A DNA stretch of 15,152 nucleotides, from positions 1 through 15,152 of the forward strand of contig CALFJA010000093.1 in assembly GCA_937877605.1 (NCBI GenBank). The letters are read 5' to 3'. Each line of letters opens with the position of its first letter. The first letter of the stretch is position 1. The notes below the pieces were generated by a model. The model did not search any database and was not told the origin of the DNA. It worked only from the letters and a program-made list of their open reading frames with translations. The DNA comes from an uncultured Prevotellaceae bacterium. GTDB taxonomy: Bacteria; Bacteroidota; Bacteroidia; Bacteroidales; Bacteroidaceae. Below, in pieces: positions 14,791 to 15,152 of the stretch. Position numbers and translations under genes: made by a program.

Positions 14791-14843
14791 ATTTCCGTTC
14801 ATTCCGACACGGAAAATGAGCAGAATGCACAAACCCCCATTTA

Positions 14844-14892
14844 CGAAGTTAGGCGGAAGTCCCTTTTTCTTCGGGGCTTGCCGCCTAACTCG
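14844..14892. repeat. Long near-perfect hairpin
   Basis: AGTTAGGCGG (14847-14856) pairs with CCGCCTAACT (14881-14890). Inside, AAGTCCC (14857-14863) pairs with GGGGCTT (14873-14879) with one G-U pair, leaving a 9-nt pyrimidine loop and one bulged base. CGA/TCG can extend the base if A14847 is bulged. There is no T tract on either strand, so it is not a simple terminator. A GC-rich stretch with the palindrome GCCGCGGC follows at 14936-14943. Confidence 0.5.
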
Positions 14893-15152
14893 CTTAGTTT
14901 CAAGGCTCGTCGCCTATTCCTCGACCGCCGCCTGCGCCGCGGCTAACAAAGGCTGATTATCAACGAGTTACAGAGTTTTTGTAAACTACTGGCTACTCTT
15001 TGACGACACATTCTGCACGTTTTTACACGCTCATGGCAACGATAAACGTGTTTTACGGCAGATAATTATCATCCTATGTCAAATTTTTGTATTTTGCTAA
15101 ATTGGAATTTATAAGTCTAAAATAGACTGTATCATTTGTTCATAGTCAGTTT

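Larger units (their letters stand above)
14515..15152. other. 638-nt gene-free region with repeats and hairpins
   Basis: No frame here gives a protein with recognisable composition or motifs; the longest minus-strand frames overlap the MBL gene end and look random. The region contains a terminator-like hairpin (14545-14589), TGTAAACA repeats (14736-14790), a small palindrome TTCCG-ACA-CGGAA (14802-14814), a long hairpin with a GC-rich tail (14844-14943), inverted CACGTTT/AAACGTG arms (15016-15022, 15044-15050) and palindromes near the right edge (GATAATTATC at 15061-15070; AGTCTA-AAA-TAGACT at 15114-15128). A weak -7-like TATTTTG precedes the last palindrome, so a gene may begin beyond the window. 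Confidence 0.6.

Noticed and set aside
14412..14830. Minus-strand frames of 109-122 codons at the end of the MBL gene
   Set aside because: They overlap the rubredoxin domain coding sequence and the 3' hairpin; neither has a motif or a credible start.

Overview
The window looks like a piece of a Bacteroidales chromosome, most likely Prevotella or a close relative. Supporting signs are large secreted proteins ending in the Bacteroidetes tail 'YDLQGRR...KGVYI.NGKK', an AraC regulator fused to TPRs and a membrane anchor, TAnnTTTG-type -7 promoter elements, and A-rich leaders mostly lacking Shine-Dalgarno sites. The assignment rests on these family features only.

Region 1 (1-9433, all minus strand) encodes three very large exported proteins. 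In transcription order they are a 980-residue BspA-like LRR protein (9433-6491), a 1442-residue mosaic protein (6395-2067: InlB-like repeats, cohesin-like fold, PKD, CARDB, plant-type LRRs, a dockerin-like pair of calcium loops and a sorting tail), and a Calx-beta repeat protein that runs off the left edge (2047-<1). The last two are 19 nt apart and probably co-transcribed.

Region 2 (9457-11139, minus) sits 23 nt upstream of the LRR gene. It is a membrane-spanning TPR/AraC-type regulator gene, and it is interrupted. A 146-bp internal segment (10809-10954) is inverted between 5-bp inverted repeats CACGG/CCGTG. Flipping that segment back on paper joins a 64-residue signal-peptide fragment to the TPR-TM-HTH remainder as one 560-residue frame and restores the missing first TPR. 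This is the most striking observation here: a candidate intragenic DNA switch or a recent inactivating inversion in the likely regulator of the surface-protein genes.

Region 3 (11378-12259, minus) is a conventional soluble AraC-family regulator. It is divergent from Region 4 (12414-14514, plus), a compact redox/metal cluster: a ferritin-like protein with altered iron ligands, a 61-residue CxxC/HxxxC protein, a 57-residue winged-helix-like protein, a 53-residue rubredoxin with an unusual CPC motif, and a metallo-beta-lactamase-fold enzyme with a C-terminal canonical rubredoxin domain. An intergenic stretch with three consecutive hairpins separates the winged-helix gene from the rubredoxin gene.

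The last 638 bases (14515-15152) carry no convincing gene. They hold a strong 12-bp-stem hairpin after the cluster, repeated TGTAAACA motifs, another long hairpin with a GC-rich tail, and small palindromes near the right edge.
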